A stretch of 25,387 nt of DNA from Euplotes cf. woodruffi 2 WChen-2021 (GCA_021441665.1 JAGYYN010035471.1:1-25387), one strand, 5' to 3'. Counted from the first letter of the stretch, positions 8,830 to 19,222 are shown. Notes: generated by a model from the letters alone, not told the origin. Program-made: numbers and translations.

Positions 8830-9941
8830 ATGCAGATGCTTAATGAACCCGATACACTTAATATCCAAATATGAGGAATGAAGATAAAGTACCTTCCTGC
8901 AATTATGAGTGCTATGTTCGTAATCTGTGGAGATCTTTACTATTGCATCTTTTACTGACCGATATTTTCTCAGAAAGTAAGGAAGATTTCTCATATTTAG
9001 GTATCTATGATCGGCGCAGTGCTTTTGTGCGTAATCAACAATCTTTTGGCGTCCATAATACTCTTGTCACTATATCGAGTTTGAATGACAGATGCAGGGT
9101 CTGTCCCGCTGCAACTTGTAAGTTTGTTTTGACTATTTATCAGAAAATACAACGAAGCGATGTTATTACAAGACACAATGCTAAGATTAAACAAATTAGA
9201 GATCAAATCGATGCGGGAGTTGACCCAAAAGCAATAAATTACTTATCAGACGAAGATGAGCAAATACAAAATTCTCAAGAAACAGAAAATTTAGAGCAAG
9301 ACCAAGAAGAAAATAAATCTCGAAGTGATAACTACGCAGATAACTCTCAAAATATTTCTAAATCCCGAGAAAAAGCGAGGCTTTTATCATTAAGTCGATT
9401 TGAGAGAAGCCTAATTAAATTCAAATACTGACAGATTTGAGATAATGTGCAGCCGCCTAGATCCAGACACTGAGAGATCTGCAACAAATGAATTTTGAAA
9501 TTTGATCACCACTGATTTTACGTTGCGAACTGAGTAGGATATCACAATCACAAATTCTTCATTCTGTTCATATTCTACACAGCGGTTGCATGCTTTTTTG
9601 ATACGATGTGATATATTTACGGTTGGAGTCAGCAGTGGTATGATACTCCAACAAAGAGTCTAATGTCTCTTGCGAACTGCCTGATCCAGCTGTCGATCTT
9701 CATGACGATGAACTCCCTCTCAATACTGCTGGTGCTGACTGTCGTCATGGTTTTCAAAAACACAAGTGTCAGCGAAGTCAGGAGGTTCCATGAAGTGCTG
9801 TTTGGCAGCAGTGTATTCGACGTCGGAGGGATTAATAATATAAAAATGGTGATGGGGGACGACCCTTGTACTTGGCTGGTTCCAAGTGCGACTATTGATC
9901 GACAGTGCAATGGAGTCGACTTTCCTCTTAAAAATCAATAG
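8830..9941 (+). CDS. DHHC-type protein S-palmitoyltransferase
   Basis: This membrane enzyme moves a fatty acyl group from acyl-CoA, through its own active-site Cys, to cysteines of target proteins. Three exons (8830-8976, 9001-9117, 9144-9941) are joined by 24 bp and 26 bp introns (8977-9000, 9118-9143), both phase 0, giving 353 residues. In order: two membrane spans (about residues 17-46 and 50-76), a DPG-like motif (TDAGSVP), a loop of about 100 residues, the cysteine-rich domain CQIC-x3-QPPRSRHCEIC .. DHHC .. NCVGYHNHKF (about 183-233), two more spans, and a PaCCT-like tail (FDVGGINN .. WLVP). Five or more domain cysteines, including catalytic Cys212 (9513-9515), are TGA. The usual DHHC-PW is DHHC-FY. 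The 95 bp between this start and that of the divergent IQ gene must hold both promoters. Confidence 0.95.
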
Positions 9942-10301
9942 GGTTTGATCAATATTCGATGCAAATCTTGGTAATTATATTTATATCTATCTGACAGTTG
10001 CATGTTTATTGAAAGGAATACTGTTTTTCCTAAATTATTATAAATAATTTATTTGCTGACTTGAAAATAGTCTGCAGATATTTCGAATCAATAAATTTTT
10101 GCTTTGAAATATAAGCTAAATTAATTAAGAAAATTAATCTAATTGATTAGAAAACTAAATTTAGAGATAATAATAGGTTTTGGACATAAATTGCAAGTCT
10201 ATGTTATTTTAAAACATTTGAGTTAATTTTATTACTGACTAAATGAGGGTTTTAATAAAATATTTTTATGTAAAGCTGTGGAAAATTCAGCAGAATACAG
10301 T
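9942..10301. other. AT-rich spacer between convergent genes
   Basis: 360 bp separating the stop of the DHHC gene from the stop of the CXC gene on the other strand. I see no open frame, RNA gene or repeat of note, only AT-rich 3'-flanking sequence. Confidence 0.5.
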
Positions 10302-10916
10302 TTACAGCTGAACAGCTTGATTGTTAAAAAAGTCATCATCAGGTTTGTTTTCTCAACTTTCTCATTTTCACAGTGATGATCATTTGGTGCCGAGTTGGTG
10401 TCATTCTCAATAACCGGTCTGACATTTGGACTTCTTTCATTTGCAGCCTTTCGAGTGAGCAGCTACTTGACTATTGCTTCCTTCGGTTTCCTTTCTCTTA
10501 AGCATCGCAAGTTTATCGATGAATGCATTAGGATTTTTGGCTAGAATAGAGCTGCGAATTTCTAGAATCAAATCTTGGTGTTCTTCAGTGTTACAGCAGC
10601 TAAATCAAGATCAAGCAGAAGTTCATTGCTTCTGACTAAGAAATCATTCACAGTAAAGCTTCCTGCACTGTGACTTTTTACAAGTGCACCCTCTTTGAGG
10701 TTTTTTGTCAGACTCGACATCACCGTTATCATTTGGTTGACTCTTTTTAACTCGCTTCTTAATTTCTCTTTTCTTGACTTGGAAAAGAGGGAGCAGTTGG
10801 TTGGCGCCTGAAGACTCAGAGTTGCAAGACTCCATTCTTTTTATATACTCTGCTCGATCTATAGCAATATTCGTAAGCAAAGAAATTAAGAATTCATCCA
10901 AATATTGTTTAGTCAT
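10302..10916 (-). CDS. Short two-CXC (CRC domain) DNA-binding protein, TSO1/LIN54-like
   Basis: A 204-residue intronless protein whose C-terminal two thirds is a CRC domain. CXC1 is at residues 75-108 (RGCTCKKSQCRKLYCECF .. C-x3-C-x-C), the linker carries KNPNAF (the family RNPxAF motif), and CXC2 is at 155-190 (KGCKCKKSKCQTGYCECH .. CKCESCEN). Most zinc-binding cysteines are TGA. In Tesmin/TSO1/LIN54 proteins this domain binds CHR promoter elements, and LIN54 is the DNA-binding subunit of MuvB/DREAM cell-cycle complexes. The N-terminus has a basic stretch (KKREIKKRVKK). The start is taken at ATG 10916; two TTG codons upstream are unlikely starts. The protein is shorter than animal LIN54, so partners may supply other functions. 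A Ser-Pro-rich gene lies 202 bp upstream on the same strand. Confidence 0.92.
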
Positions 10917-11118
10917 AAATATCAACAAATCTAAATTATTAGAGTAAAATTTATATCGGCTACTGCAGAATGAATTGGCTAAAAACGTATATAATTGAGT
11001 TCTTTTGACTTACAAATTTATTTAGTAAATTTCTGCAATTCTAGCCTATCATAAATGCAGAAAGACCGTTATTTTTAAGCAAATGCTAATATTTCAGAAT
11101 AGACATTAGTAAATATAT

Positions 11119-11856
11119 TTAAATGATACCTTTTAAGAACTGAGAATTCGATTCTGGGGATGTACTTCCTCTGCTCTTGTCGCATATTCTATCATCTCCT
11201 CAAACTTTATCGCTTTGTCCGCACCCATTGCTTTGTTTATCGATACTGTTGGCTTGCTGGTTTTGTATCTTGTGTGAACAGATTGAATTTTGAGAACATT
11301 CAATTTTTCTGTTAACGTCGATATTCTCCTTGTCTTCTTTTACAAACAAAAGCTGCTTCACGACTGTCTCCTCTGGGAACGATTTGAAAGTTGGAGTGTT
11401 GTGGTCGTCAAACTCGCAATCGAAGTTAAATTCGTGCTTATCTTCATTTAAGCTTCGCTCGTCGAAACTTCCGACGGCTGGAGATTTCATAACTTCTACT
11501 GAAAACTTGTTAAAGTTCGGCTCTCTGTATCGCTTTGGCTCGATTCCGCTGCTTTTGTAGAGGGGAGAGAGGTTGGCTCAGTGCTTCGAGAACGGTGAGA
11601 GTCTCGAAGACTCGCTGTTTTCATATTTATCGTCGTACTTTGCATCACCAATTGAACGTTTGATCGTATTCTTAGAAGAGCTTTCTTGTCAGTCAACTAC
11701 GAAGCCTGAAAGCTCTTGGGTGTCTTCGATGCAGATTCTTTTATGCTTCTTCACTGGAGTTGAAAAAGCATCGTTTTTATATTGCTCACTTGTGACTGAG
11801 CTGAATTCATTAAACGATATGCAGTCGCTTTCGAATAAATTGAGTCTGGTGTTCAT
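11119..11856 (-). CDS. Ser/Thr-Pro-rich, probably nuclear protein of unknown function
   Basis: A 245-residue intronless frame with three TGA-coded cysteines (at 11693, 11579 and 11200 on the plus-strand map, approximately). It has no recognised domain. It carries several potential CDK-type sites in short basic contexts (FSTPVKKHKR, SPFSKH, NLSPLYKS, VMKSPAVG) and is low-complexity and acidic in the second half. It lies just upstream of the CXC gene on the same strand, suggesting a possible cell-cycle link by proximity only. I tried to splice it to the CXC gene through GTATCATTT..ATTAG, but the product hits a stop, so I treat them as separate genes. Confidence 0.65.
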
Positions 11857-12445
11857 GATGGTTTATTTATATGAATTAATTTGCAATTGCTTTAAATAGC
11901 AGAAAAAAGGGATACAATACTCAATTTAATTTTAAAATTTGCATTAATAGATTAAAAAAATTTATCAAAGTTTTGAACTTAAGTAAAATTTTTAATTATA
12001 TATTTTATATCTCAAAATCATTTAAATACTCTAATCTTAAATTTCTTAAGTATCAAGTTCTAATAAAACTATATTTCCAAATTATTAAAACGTTTTTAAT
12101 AGACAACCAAACCAACAAACTCCTAAAATTTTTAATTTCGAACATAGTTGAATTTTAAGTTTTGACTATCCAAACTCATCGTAAAATTTTACTTAAAGTC
12201 CCAGATCCCCGTAAAAAATCAGATGGCAGTGAGAAGTACTAAAAACCATATGTTTATAGTGTATTTATCCAATCACACTTAGCAATGAATTATAATTTAA
12301 TTTTCTGTGAGTGTGCATCAAAACTTCCTGATTCCACCAGTCTCTATTCAGTCTGTTGCGTATTGAATGTATTTAACATAGAGCCTCGACTGCTGTAGCT
12401 GTTGACGCCAACAGTCCAATTTAAATTATTAATAATTTAAGAAAT
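11857..12445. other. AT-rich non-coding stretch
   Basis: About 590 bp, very AT-rich between 11890 and 12180. Open frames here are short and consist of Lys/Phe/Leu/Ile/Asn, as expected from base composition. No tRNA, telomere repeat or clear inverted repeat was found. Confidence 0.5.
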
Positions 12446-12883
12446 ATGAAACTCAACATCAGGCAGACTTATAAAGTAAATGCAAACCAGCAATGCCAGC
12501 CCAGTGCTGAGTGCAACCACGGCAGTGTGCACAGCAACTGAGAAGGCAAAGCCAACAACGATGCAGATTTAAGCTGCAGCAGGCCCAAGGCCGCTAAGAA
12601 TGCTGACTCAAATTGATCTAAGTTTGAGTCTCGCACATTTGATACGGGTACGAGATCTGTCCTTGTGCACGGCACAATCATGGCACTGATGATTTTTGTT
12701 TGTTTAAGGTGGCTTTGTTTAATTTTTACTGTTTTGTGGATAGTTAGAATTGTAGTTCTGAGTTTAAATCTGATATTTTCTAACGTATTTCGAGGTGATA
12801 AGTGATGATTATCTTACTATTTGATAAAGACCGTCAACTTATTGATGTTAATAAAACTAAATATTGCTTTTGTTAGCTGATAG
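12446..12883 (+). CDS. Doubtful Cys-rich frame with hydrophobic C-terminus
   Basis: An open frame of 145 codons from ATG 12446 to TAG 12881-12883. The first 60 residues hold five regularly spaced cysteines among Asn/Gln/Ser/Ala (QQCQPSAEC, HSNCEG, LSCSRP, DSNCSK), two of them TGA. From about residue 77 it becomes strongly hydrophobic (TIMALMIFVCLRWLCLIF). The first 250 bp is clearly more GC-rich than its surroundings, unlike the non-coding DNA around it. There is no N-terminal signal peptide, and an antisense frame (12469-12681) is also open, so coding status is uncertain. If real, it could be a surface or secreted Cys-rich protein whose signal-bearing exon I missed. I do not identify it as a pheromone. 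Confidence 0.3.
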
Positions 12884-13189
12884 AATGCGATGATAGTAAT
12901 ATTAACAGTGATAACGACATACTTATTGATATATATTCGTTTTTAGCATTTACTAATGTTCATAGTTTTTATTTTTTTAATACTTTTTTACTAAAAGCAA
13001 AGAATATTCTACTTTACTTGTTATTCAAATATTGCATCTTAAAAAGATTATTGTTATATATGTAAAAATAAAATTTAATTTAAATGAAGTAAAATAAATG
13101 GAAAGAAATAGTTTATTTAATTGATAATTATTAAATCATCAGTATTTATTATTTTAAATTATGAGTTAATTAACTTGCAAAATTAAATT
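12884..13189. other. AT-rich upstream region
   Basis: About 300 bp, extremely AT-rich, without a gene. It presumably contains the promoter of the downstream coiled-coil gene. Confidence 0.5.
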
Positions 13190-16118
13190 ATGCATCGTAA
13201 CTAAATTACCTTTAAATTTTTCATTAATAGCAATATTGAACTGCCAGAAACACCCGAAATTTGAGCCTTATCAGACATCAGCAGATGATTGCTTGAGCAT
13301 GAGTTTTCCAAAACCAAAATAATATTTCCCGAAATCTTGGTGAATGATTTCGAGAAACCTTTGAAAAAGATTCGATAAATAAAATATCAGAAGTCAATCA
13401 TTGTCAAGACTACGAGACTGTAAACCGAGAAGAAGATAGGACAGAAAGTCATAACCCAAAATTATCTCATAACGACGGAACTGAGAAAGCATACCCGCTT
13501 TTGTCTCCTGGAGGGTTCTACATCGACAACGATCCAGCTGATACTAGCGACTGCACTAGTTTCCCTCACTATATTGTGTCTCCAACCCCAGAAAAGCAAA
13601 TAACGAGATCTAAAACATGAGCGGTGAATTTACATGAAAATGAAGATAGGTTCAGAAGGCAAGACAATTTCGGAGATATCAAAAGCACTCTCGATTTCAA
13701 CACAGACTTCGGTAAGAGCCTAGTACCCATCCGTTAATTATAATCTCACAATACTAATGTTTTTGTATAGATAATCAGCTTGCGTACAAACCAAATTTGC
13801 AAGAAAAATAGAGCAAACGACTCAAAGGTACAGATTTAACCTCATAATAATTTAGAATTGTATATCAAATAACCAAATAAACAACTGGATGCAGACCAGA
13901 AGAATGGAAAAAGAAAATAGAGCAAGCTATAGAAGAAATGACCAGTATGTACTGAATTCACAGTTCACTAAGAGTGAAAGCAATTCAGAGTATAATCATC
14001 TCGATAGCTCGAAGATGAACGGATTTTACTTTAATCAAAGCAGTCAAAATAACTATTCTCAAAATGCAAATCAAGAAACCCAACGATTTGCGTTTGAAAA
14101 TAACACGCAGAATCCTACTCAACAAAACTTCAACATTACAAGGCTAAATGAACGGATTGAGTTTAACTGCTTCAATGAAAGAGATCAAAGTCCAGCGATT
14201 GAAGAGCCATCGCCTAAAAGAAACTTAAGCAAATTCAAGGAGAGAGTGTTAAAAGAAAATACTGACTTTAATAACAGTCCTACTTTTAGAGAACCAACAA
14301 ATCCAGATAACTACACAGAAGAAGACAATCCGTATTATGGGGACAACATGCGTTCGAATGACCTAAATCTCGGGATATACGCCTATCAGCACCAAGATGA
14401 CAGCAAGCGAGGGTTAATGAAATACCGTAATCTAAGGCTTAATAATCTACAGGGTCTAATAGCACAGGGCAGGTGCAGCACCAAGCGAGAAGGAATCCAG
14501 CGATAAATGCAAAAGAACAGAGCCAAATGAGATATGGAACAAGCCCGAATGCAGTGCAGCATAAAAGCATGCAGCTTGACCACTCGAGACAAGAAAGCTA
14601 CAACCCATATTCTGCACAAGAGGCTCAAAATAAATTTACAAGCAGTGGGGTCGTGCAGAGCTCCCATTTAGAGAAAATTGTTCATTTCTATGAATCAATT
14701 ATTCTAAAAATGAGCGAAGAAATGCAAAAACTTCTCATTAATAAATGTCCGTTGTTGTTGATTCAATTATATTGATTCATTAACCAACTGAAATAGGGGA
14801 AGGTCAGAAAAGCGAACAACTCGAGAAGACAATAGAGGAGTTAAAGACAAATGTAAGTTTTGGCTTATTATCATTCAGATTGAAACTGAACGTATTTCGA
14901 GTAATCAAAGAATATTAACCCTCAGTAACAGAAATAAAGAACTCGAGGATAAGATAAACACTTGTGATCAAACAGTCAGCGAGCTCAATAAAGCAATTGA
15001 AAAGTACGAAACACTTATCACAGAGCAAGGCAATGAATATAACAACCAAGTTAACATGAATTCACGACTCGTAAAGACAGAGCATGAACTCAAAGCAAAA
15101 ATCGAAAGTATGAGGGCACGTAGTTCGCAGCAAGAGGAAGCTTTACGCAAGGCAAACGAAGAAAATAGCTCGTTGGTGTCAAAAATCCAAAACCTGCAGA
15201 CTGACTTCCAAAACATGATAATCATCGAGGACTCGTTAAAATAAGGAAGTCGAAAGAACAACTGCCAGATGAAAAGAACTCGAAGAGCTGATCAGCAAAA
15301 TGAAGTCCAAAATATGCTCAGACACTATGACGATCAGACACGGGCTGAGTGAAAACGAAAATTTAAAGCGAGAAATAGAAAACCTCGAAGAAAGCATAAA
15401 CCACTATAAATCTGAAAATAACGATATGAAGAGAGAAAACGAAATTCTTAAAGAAAAAGCTTTTAGTATAGAAAAACAAAATATTTACTTGCGGAATGGG
15501 GTCGACAACCAGCAGGAGAGACTTGAGTCTGCTACAAGAGAGCTTGAAAGGACGAGGACCTTGCTGAATACCCAACGACAGCTAAGCAGAGGAGCCAGCA
15601 GGACACGAGAGTCTTATGAAGAACTTGAAGAGGCTAAATACAACTTTGAGTACCTTCTTTACTTTTATGATAATAAGGTTTTAGCTTTTTTAAAGTTTTG
15701 TGGGTTCATATTTTAATCTATGTTTTAAATAAATCATTAAAATAGGTGAAACATGCGATCTCGCGAAATTCGAGATAATCTGAGTTACTGAGTCCCAGAT
15801 CATCGAAGGATTCATTCGCAATCGATGAAGGAAATGCCCGCTCAAGTTGAATTTAAGCTACAAAATCAGAGGCAAGTTCAGATGCAGAGTCAAAAACCGA
15901 GTCAAATAGACTTTCTTGAAAGAAAGTTGAAAGAACTTGAAGAAAAGAAGAAGATCTTTGAATCTGACTACTCTCGTTTGCCTTTAAATGCAAATCGAAG
16001 TATGCAGTATGAAAAGAAGAAAAGCTATTTAGAAACTGAACTTGATACTGTTGATAAGGATATCACAGCAGTCAAGCGTAAACTTAAAGACTTAATCAAA
16101 TCGGGACCTAAGTTTTAA
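13190..16118 (+). CDS. Long coiled-coil protein with seven introns and three +1 frameshifts
   Basis: Exons: 13190-13196, 13231-13711, 13771-13827, 13856-14426, 14453-14746, 14797-14852, 14879-15649, 15746-16118. Introns are 34, 59, 28, 26, 50, 26 and 96 bp. Slips occur at AAA-TAA 13317-13322, AAA-TAG 13806-13811 and AAA-TAA 15239-15244. Exons minus three bases total 2607, an exact multiple of three, or 868 residues. The N-terminal half is Asn/Gln/Ser-rich and likely disordered. From about residue 470 to 745 a continuous coiled coil runs through the third slip site (..IIIEDSLK | KEVERTTARC..). The last exon has a helical Lys/Glu motif (FLERKLKELEEKKK .. PLNANRS .. LETELDTVD). A cytoskeletal or basal-body role would be a guess; I do not recognise the family. 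The 7-base first exon and the weak donor of intron 5 (GTCCGT) are the least certain parts. Confidence 0.82.
13317..13322 (+). other. +1 frameshift site AAA-TAA (coiled-coil gene, first)
   Basis: The frame ..SMSFPKPK ends at AAA-TAA and the +1 frame continues NISRNLGECF. It was found because the frames before and after this point are both coding-like but out of register. Confidence 0.72.
13806..13811 (+). other. +1 frameshift site AAA-TAG (coiled-coil gene, second)
   Basis: The frame ..KPNLQEK ends at AAA-TAG. The +1 frame gives RANDSK, then a phase-0 28 bp intron into the long downstream exon. Confidence 0.75.
15239..15244 (+). other. +1 frameshift site AAA-TAA (coiled-coil gene, third)
   Basis: The slip lies in the middle of the coiled coil, and heptad-like Leu/Ile/Lys/Glu sequence continues unbroken on both sides (QNMIIIEDSLK, then KEVERTTARCKELEELI). 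Confidence 0.9.
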
Positions 16119-16224
16119 TAATTAGTCTTTCAATAAATCTAGTTGAATTGTTATCAAATACAATTAGACTATTAGTAACAAAATGCTTGGAAGTTAAGCA
16201 AGTGTCTGCTGCTTGACTTCTTAC

Positions 16225-16234
16225 TTATTTTTGG
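16225..16234 (-). terminator. Slip-motif stop with back-up stop, AAATAAGTAA (nuclear-type gene)
   Basis: The minus strand reads AAA-TAA-GTAA at the end of the gene, so frame 0 stops at TAA and a +1-shifted ribosome stops at TAA one codon later. The same ten bases end the right-edge coiled-coil gene. The last four bases lie just below the listed start. Confidence 0.6.
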
Positions 16235-18280
16235 TTATCAGGTTTGCTCCTTCCAATATTTGGGTTTGCAAAAGACCCCTTTTCCCCAATAAATCCGTTA
16301 ATTTTTGATTCTAAACTTCCACTTTTGTTTTGAAATAAAATCGAATGCGAGCCCTTTTGTGAAAATCCAGAGAGCATAGATTCATAAGATCCGTCAGAAG
16401 CGAGCTTAAGCATATGCCTATCGTTTTTGAGGGCGTCGAAGTTGATGTTAAAGCTTCCAACATCAACACTATTTGGATTGGAGGCTCCCAACATGAATGC
16501 CTGCCCGAGCTTAAAATTTCCGCTATTTTTCTTTGAAGTCAAGATTCACATTAGGCATATTTTTAAATATTTCTATGAAGCTCTTGGACTGCAGATTTGA
16601 GTTATCTAAAATCATATTAATGCTTGCTAAGCTATCTGTTTTAGTTATATATTCATAAACTGTCAAAGTTAGATTGATAATATTAACATTCAATTAATTT
16701 TTCAATTAAAATTTTTTTCTACTTTAATTTTTACAAATTATGATAAAGCTCTAAATATGAAATAATTTATGATCAATAAAAATTATTCGTTACTATTAAG
16801 AAAGCTTAATTTCGTCTTTACTGATCTTGATTTTCAAGAAGCATTTCAAAGCATTAAGTTTGTATATCTTGCGAGTAAATTATTATATTTATGTGAAAAG
16901 TAAAATATGTAAAGATAATTGCCACATCAGCTGCTTTATGTTTTAAATTACAACTACTAAGTAGCTAATCCATACCCGTCATATTAACTTATTTCTAGTT
17001 CACAAAAATACTGATAATCTTACTGTTCGATATATTCGGCTGGAAATTGAGTGACTTCTGGCCTTCAATTGAATTAATTGGCATAAATCCAATACTCTCG
17101 TCTCCTCCTGTATTTTTGAACGAAGGAGGACGGAATGCTATCGGAGCGTACTTTATGACTTGTTGTTCACCACTTGAACTTCCTTTCGCCGAAAAGATAT
17201 TTCCAACTGTTACATTTTGGGGGCTGAGCTCATGCTTAATTAGTTCATCCTTCACAGTCTCCTGTTTCTTCTGCACTTCCTTCACGTCTTCTTTAATTTC
17301 TTTGAGTTTAGCATCAGCTTTGATTCTTCGTTTTTTGTGGTCGGAGTGATCGGACTTGTCCGATTCGATCTTTTTCGCAACTCTCGTTTTGATATTGGTA
17401 GTTTTAGAGTTGCTTCTCTTCGCCTCTTCCTCCATTTTATTTTAGTTTTTCTTCTTCAAACTTAGTGGTGGTGTGGACTTCGCGCTTGTCGTGCTCGGCT
17501 TCGAGAGCATCGACTTCAAAATTATAGTCTTTAATGACTTTCTCCTTTTGGTACTCAAAGGTCTTAGTCAGGCTCTTGTAGTGCCTGTTGATGTCGGCAG
17601 AGCTCAGAGTTATTTCAGGTTTCTGCGAATTTCTAAATCTCGCGAAGAACTTCGGGTAATTGTGAGAGTAAAAAGTCTCAAAGATTTTGTACAGCGCCTT
17701 ATCGTTGTTTTCCTGCTTCACAAATAACGCAATTATCTGGAGGAAGTCGACGACCTTATCTGCAGCATCTGGGAAAGGAACTAATTTAAGCCAGATCATC
17801 CAGATGATAATTTCAAAGTCATTCATCATTAATTTATTTTCAAATATTTAAAAGTTCCTGAAGAATGGGAATTTGGTAGATTTCCACATATGAAGGATTG
17901 GAGTTGATCTCGTTGGCCATTCTTTGCAACAATATTATTGAAGACTGGTTCATGCCTTCGTTTTCGTAGCTGAGTCGAAGTTTTTCGTATTCATCTAGAT
18001 AATACTCGAAACCTTTATTGTCCTTATCAATCTCTTCAGTGCCGACAATGGGAGCAGGATGTTTGGCATGGAAAATCTTTGAAAAATCTAACTTGCATTT
18101 GCTTCCCTTCTTATCTGGAATGCTTTCGGCTATCTTAGTATTAGAAGAAAGATAATGCGAAATGATTTTTTGTTTGTCGGCTTCTTCAAGTCCCGAGCTT
18201 CTTTTTCGTTTCCGATCAAAACCCTTTTTATCAGAGTTGCCGGTACTGGGTTTAATCCTATTGTTTTCTGATTCGGACAT
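16225..18280 (-). CDS. Basic, probably nuclear protein with three +1 frameshifts
   Basis: Reads MSESENNRIKPS.. from 18280, with slips at AAA-TAA 17839-17834, AAA-TAA 17442-17437 and AAA-TAG 16528-16523. One long intron, 16660-17023 (364 bp, GTAAGA..CTAACTTTGACAG), joins AAC-A to TT-TAT in phase. Coding bases minus three total 1689, or 562 residues. The N-terminus has a nuclear-signal-like KRKRSS and the centre KKRR. Between them is a helical region rich in Trp/Phe/Leu (about residues 145-210), then a Lys/Glu coiled segment. The C-terminus is Ser/Gly/Phe/Asn-rich (GSFNINF, GSFANPN), a little nucleoporin-like but without clear FG repeats. No family is recognised. It ends CAA-AAA-TAA on the slip motif itself, with TAA one codon on in the +1 frame. 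The intron is over ten times the typical size and may hide a germline-limited insert. Confidence 0.8.
16523..16528 (-). other. +1 frameshift site AAA-TAG (nuclear-type protein, third)
   Basis: The minus-strand frame ..NVNLDFKEK ends at AAA-TAG and the +1 frame continues SGNFKLGQAF. Confidence 0.78.
17437..17442 (-). other. +1 frameshift site AAA-TAA (nuclear-type protein, second)
   Basis: The frame ..TKFEEEKLK ends at AAA-TAA and the +1 frame continues KMEEEAKRSNSK, keeping the same charged helical character. Confidence 0.82.
17834..17839 (-). other. +1 frameshift site AAA-TAA (nuclear-type protein, first)
   Basis: The frame ..ILQELLNICK (TGA = Cys) ends at AAA-TAA and the +1 frame continues KLMMNDFEIIIW. 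Confidence 0.82.
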
Positions 18281-18375
18281 TGCTGCCTAAAATTATATAT
18301 TTGGCCAATTTAAACTCGCATATATTATTTGACTGCCTACATTTGAAATATTATTGTTAGCTTACTGAAAAATAA

Positions 18376-19189
18376 ATGGACATTTGCAAGCAGAGACTTA
18401 TGATGGAGAGAAAGGTAACTTTTATAGCTAATTGACCCACCAGGTTTATATCACTTGATATATAAGCTACTTCTTTTATTTATCAACTTGAATTTGTATA
18501 TTTTCCGTATTTAATTAGAACCTCAGTTTAACTAGAGCCACTAAAGTTTAGTCTTTTGCTCAACAAATAAATGCAGTTGTATAAAATAAACGCCATCCAA
18601 ACCTCAAATGCTGAATTTCCTTTAGAACTGGAGAAAGAGCCATCCGTACGGGTTTACTGCAAAATTAGAAAAAGACAAGTTTGGAAATCAAAATTTGTAA
18701 GTGGCTCTAATTACTCAGTGCTAACTGTATCTAGATATCACTGGATCTGCACTATTCCAGGAAAGAAAGGAGTAAGCAGCGGGCGTTGCTTTTAATAATC
18801 CGATCTAGGGCATTTGGGAAGATGGCAACTATATGCTTCATATTTACTTCTCGCAAGAGTACCCAAATAAACCTCCAAAATGTATGTCATTTTGATAATA
18901 TATTTAGGTGCATTTGACATACCCCTGTTCCATCCAAATGTAAGCGTGATTGCATAATTAGTAGATTTACCCCTCAGGAACAGTTTGTCTGAGCATTTTA
19001 AATGAAGACGAGGACTGGAGACCATCAATAACGATTAAGGATATTCTAATTGGCATTCAAAACTTACTAGACAATCCAAACCCGGACTCTCCAGCGCAGG
19101 CAGACCCATATCAACTATTCGTTGAGGACTTAGCTAGCTATATCAAAAGAGTGAAAGAGCAGATCAAGGTCATTTCGGTAAAGATATAG
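18376..19189 (+). CDS. UBC9: SUMO-conjugating enzyme E2 (UBC9/UBE2I)
   Basis: This is the single E2 of the SUMO pathway; it takes SUMO from the SAE1/SAE2 E1 onto its active Cys and onto target lysines. Six exons: 18376-18414, 18626-18696, 18735-18771, 18809-18881, 18908-18939, 18965-19189. Introns are 211, 38, 37, 26 and 25 bp. Coding length is 477, exactly 158 residues, the usual UBC9 length. Diagnostic segments: [60 protein letters not shown] (active Cys92), [19 protein letters not shown] and [11 protein letters not shown]. The IPGKKG and FHPN[12 protein letters not shown] signatures separate it from ubiquitin E2s. The first intron is far longer than the rest. Confidence 0.97.
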
Positions 19190-19222
19190 TTACTGAAATC
19201 ATTGCATTATTCAGTATGATTA

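Noticed and set aside
8871-9431. Continuous 186-codon frame over the start of the DHHC gene
   Set aside because: Its N-terminal part is an out-of-frame reading through two short introns. The spliced frame gives membrane spans and the TDAGSVP motif instead.
11973-12158. Plus-strand frame of about 60 codons
   Set aside because: Composed of Lys/Phe/Ile/Leu/Asn as expected from AT-rich DNA; no splice context or family.
12469-12681. Minus-strand frame antisense to the Cys-rich frame
   Set aside because: Leu/Ala-rich composition typical of an antisense shadow, with no domain. The plus frame is longer and has better spaced cysteines, though neither is proven.
12446-12883. Euplotes pheromone gene
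   Set aside because: No signal peptide, wrong length and Cys pattern, and a hydrophobic C-terminus unlike known prepro-pheromones.
14427-14506. CGA-TAA at 14504 as a frameshift in the coiled-coil gene
   Set aside because: A 26 bp in-phase intron (14427-14452, GTAATC..CTACAG) bypasses it and matches the typical intron size.
18571-18795. 75-codon frame over the UBC9 region starting ATG 18571
   Set aside because: It reads through UBC9 introns. The spliced exons restore the WRKSHPYGF segment and the exact 158-residue length.
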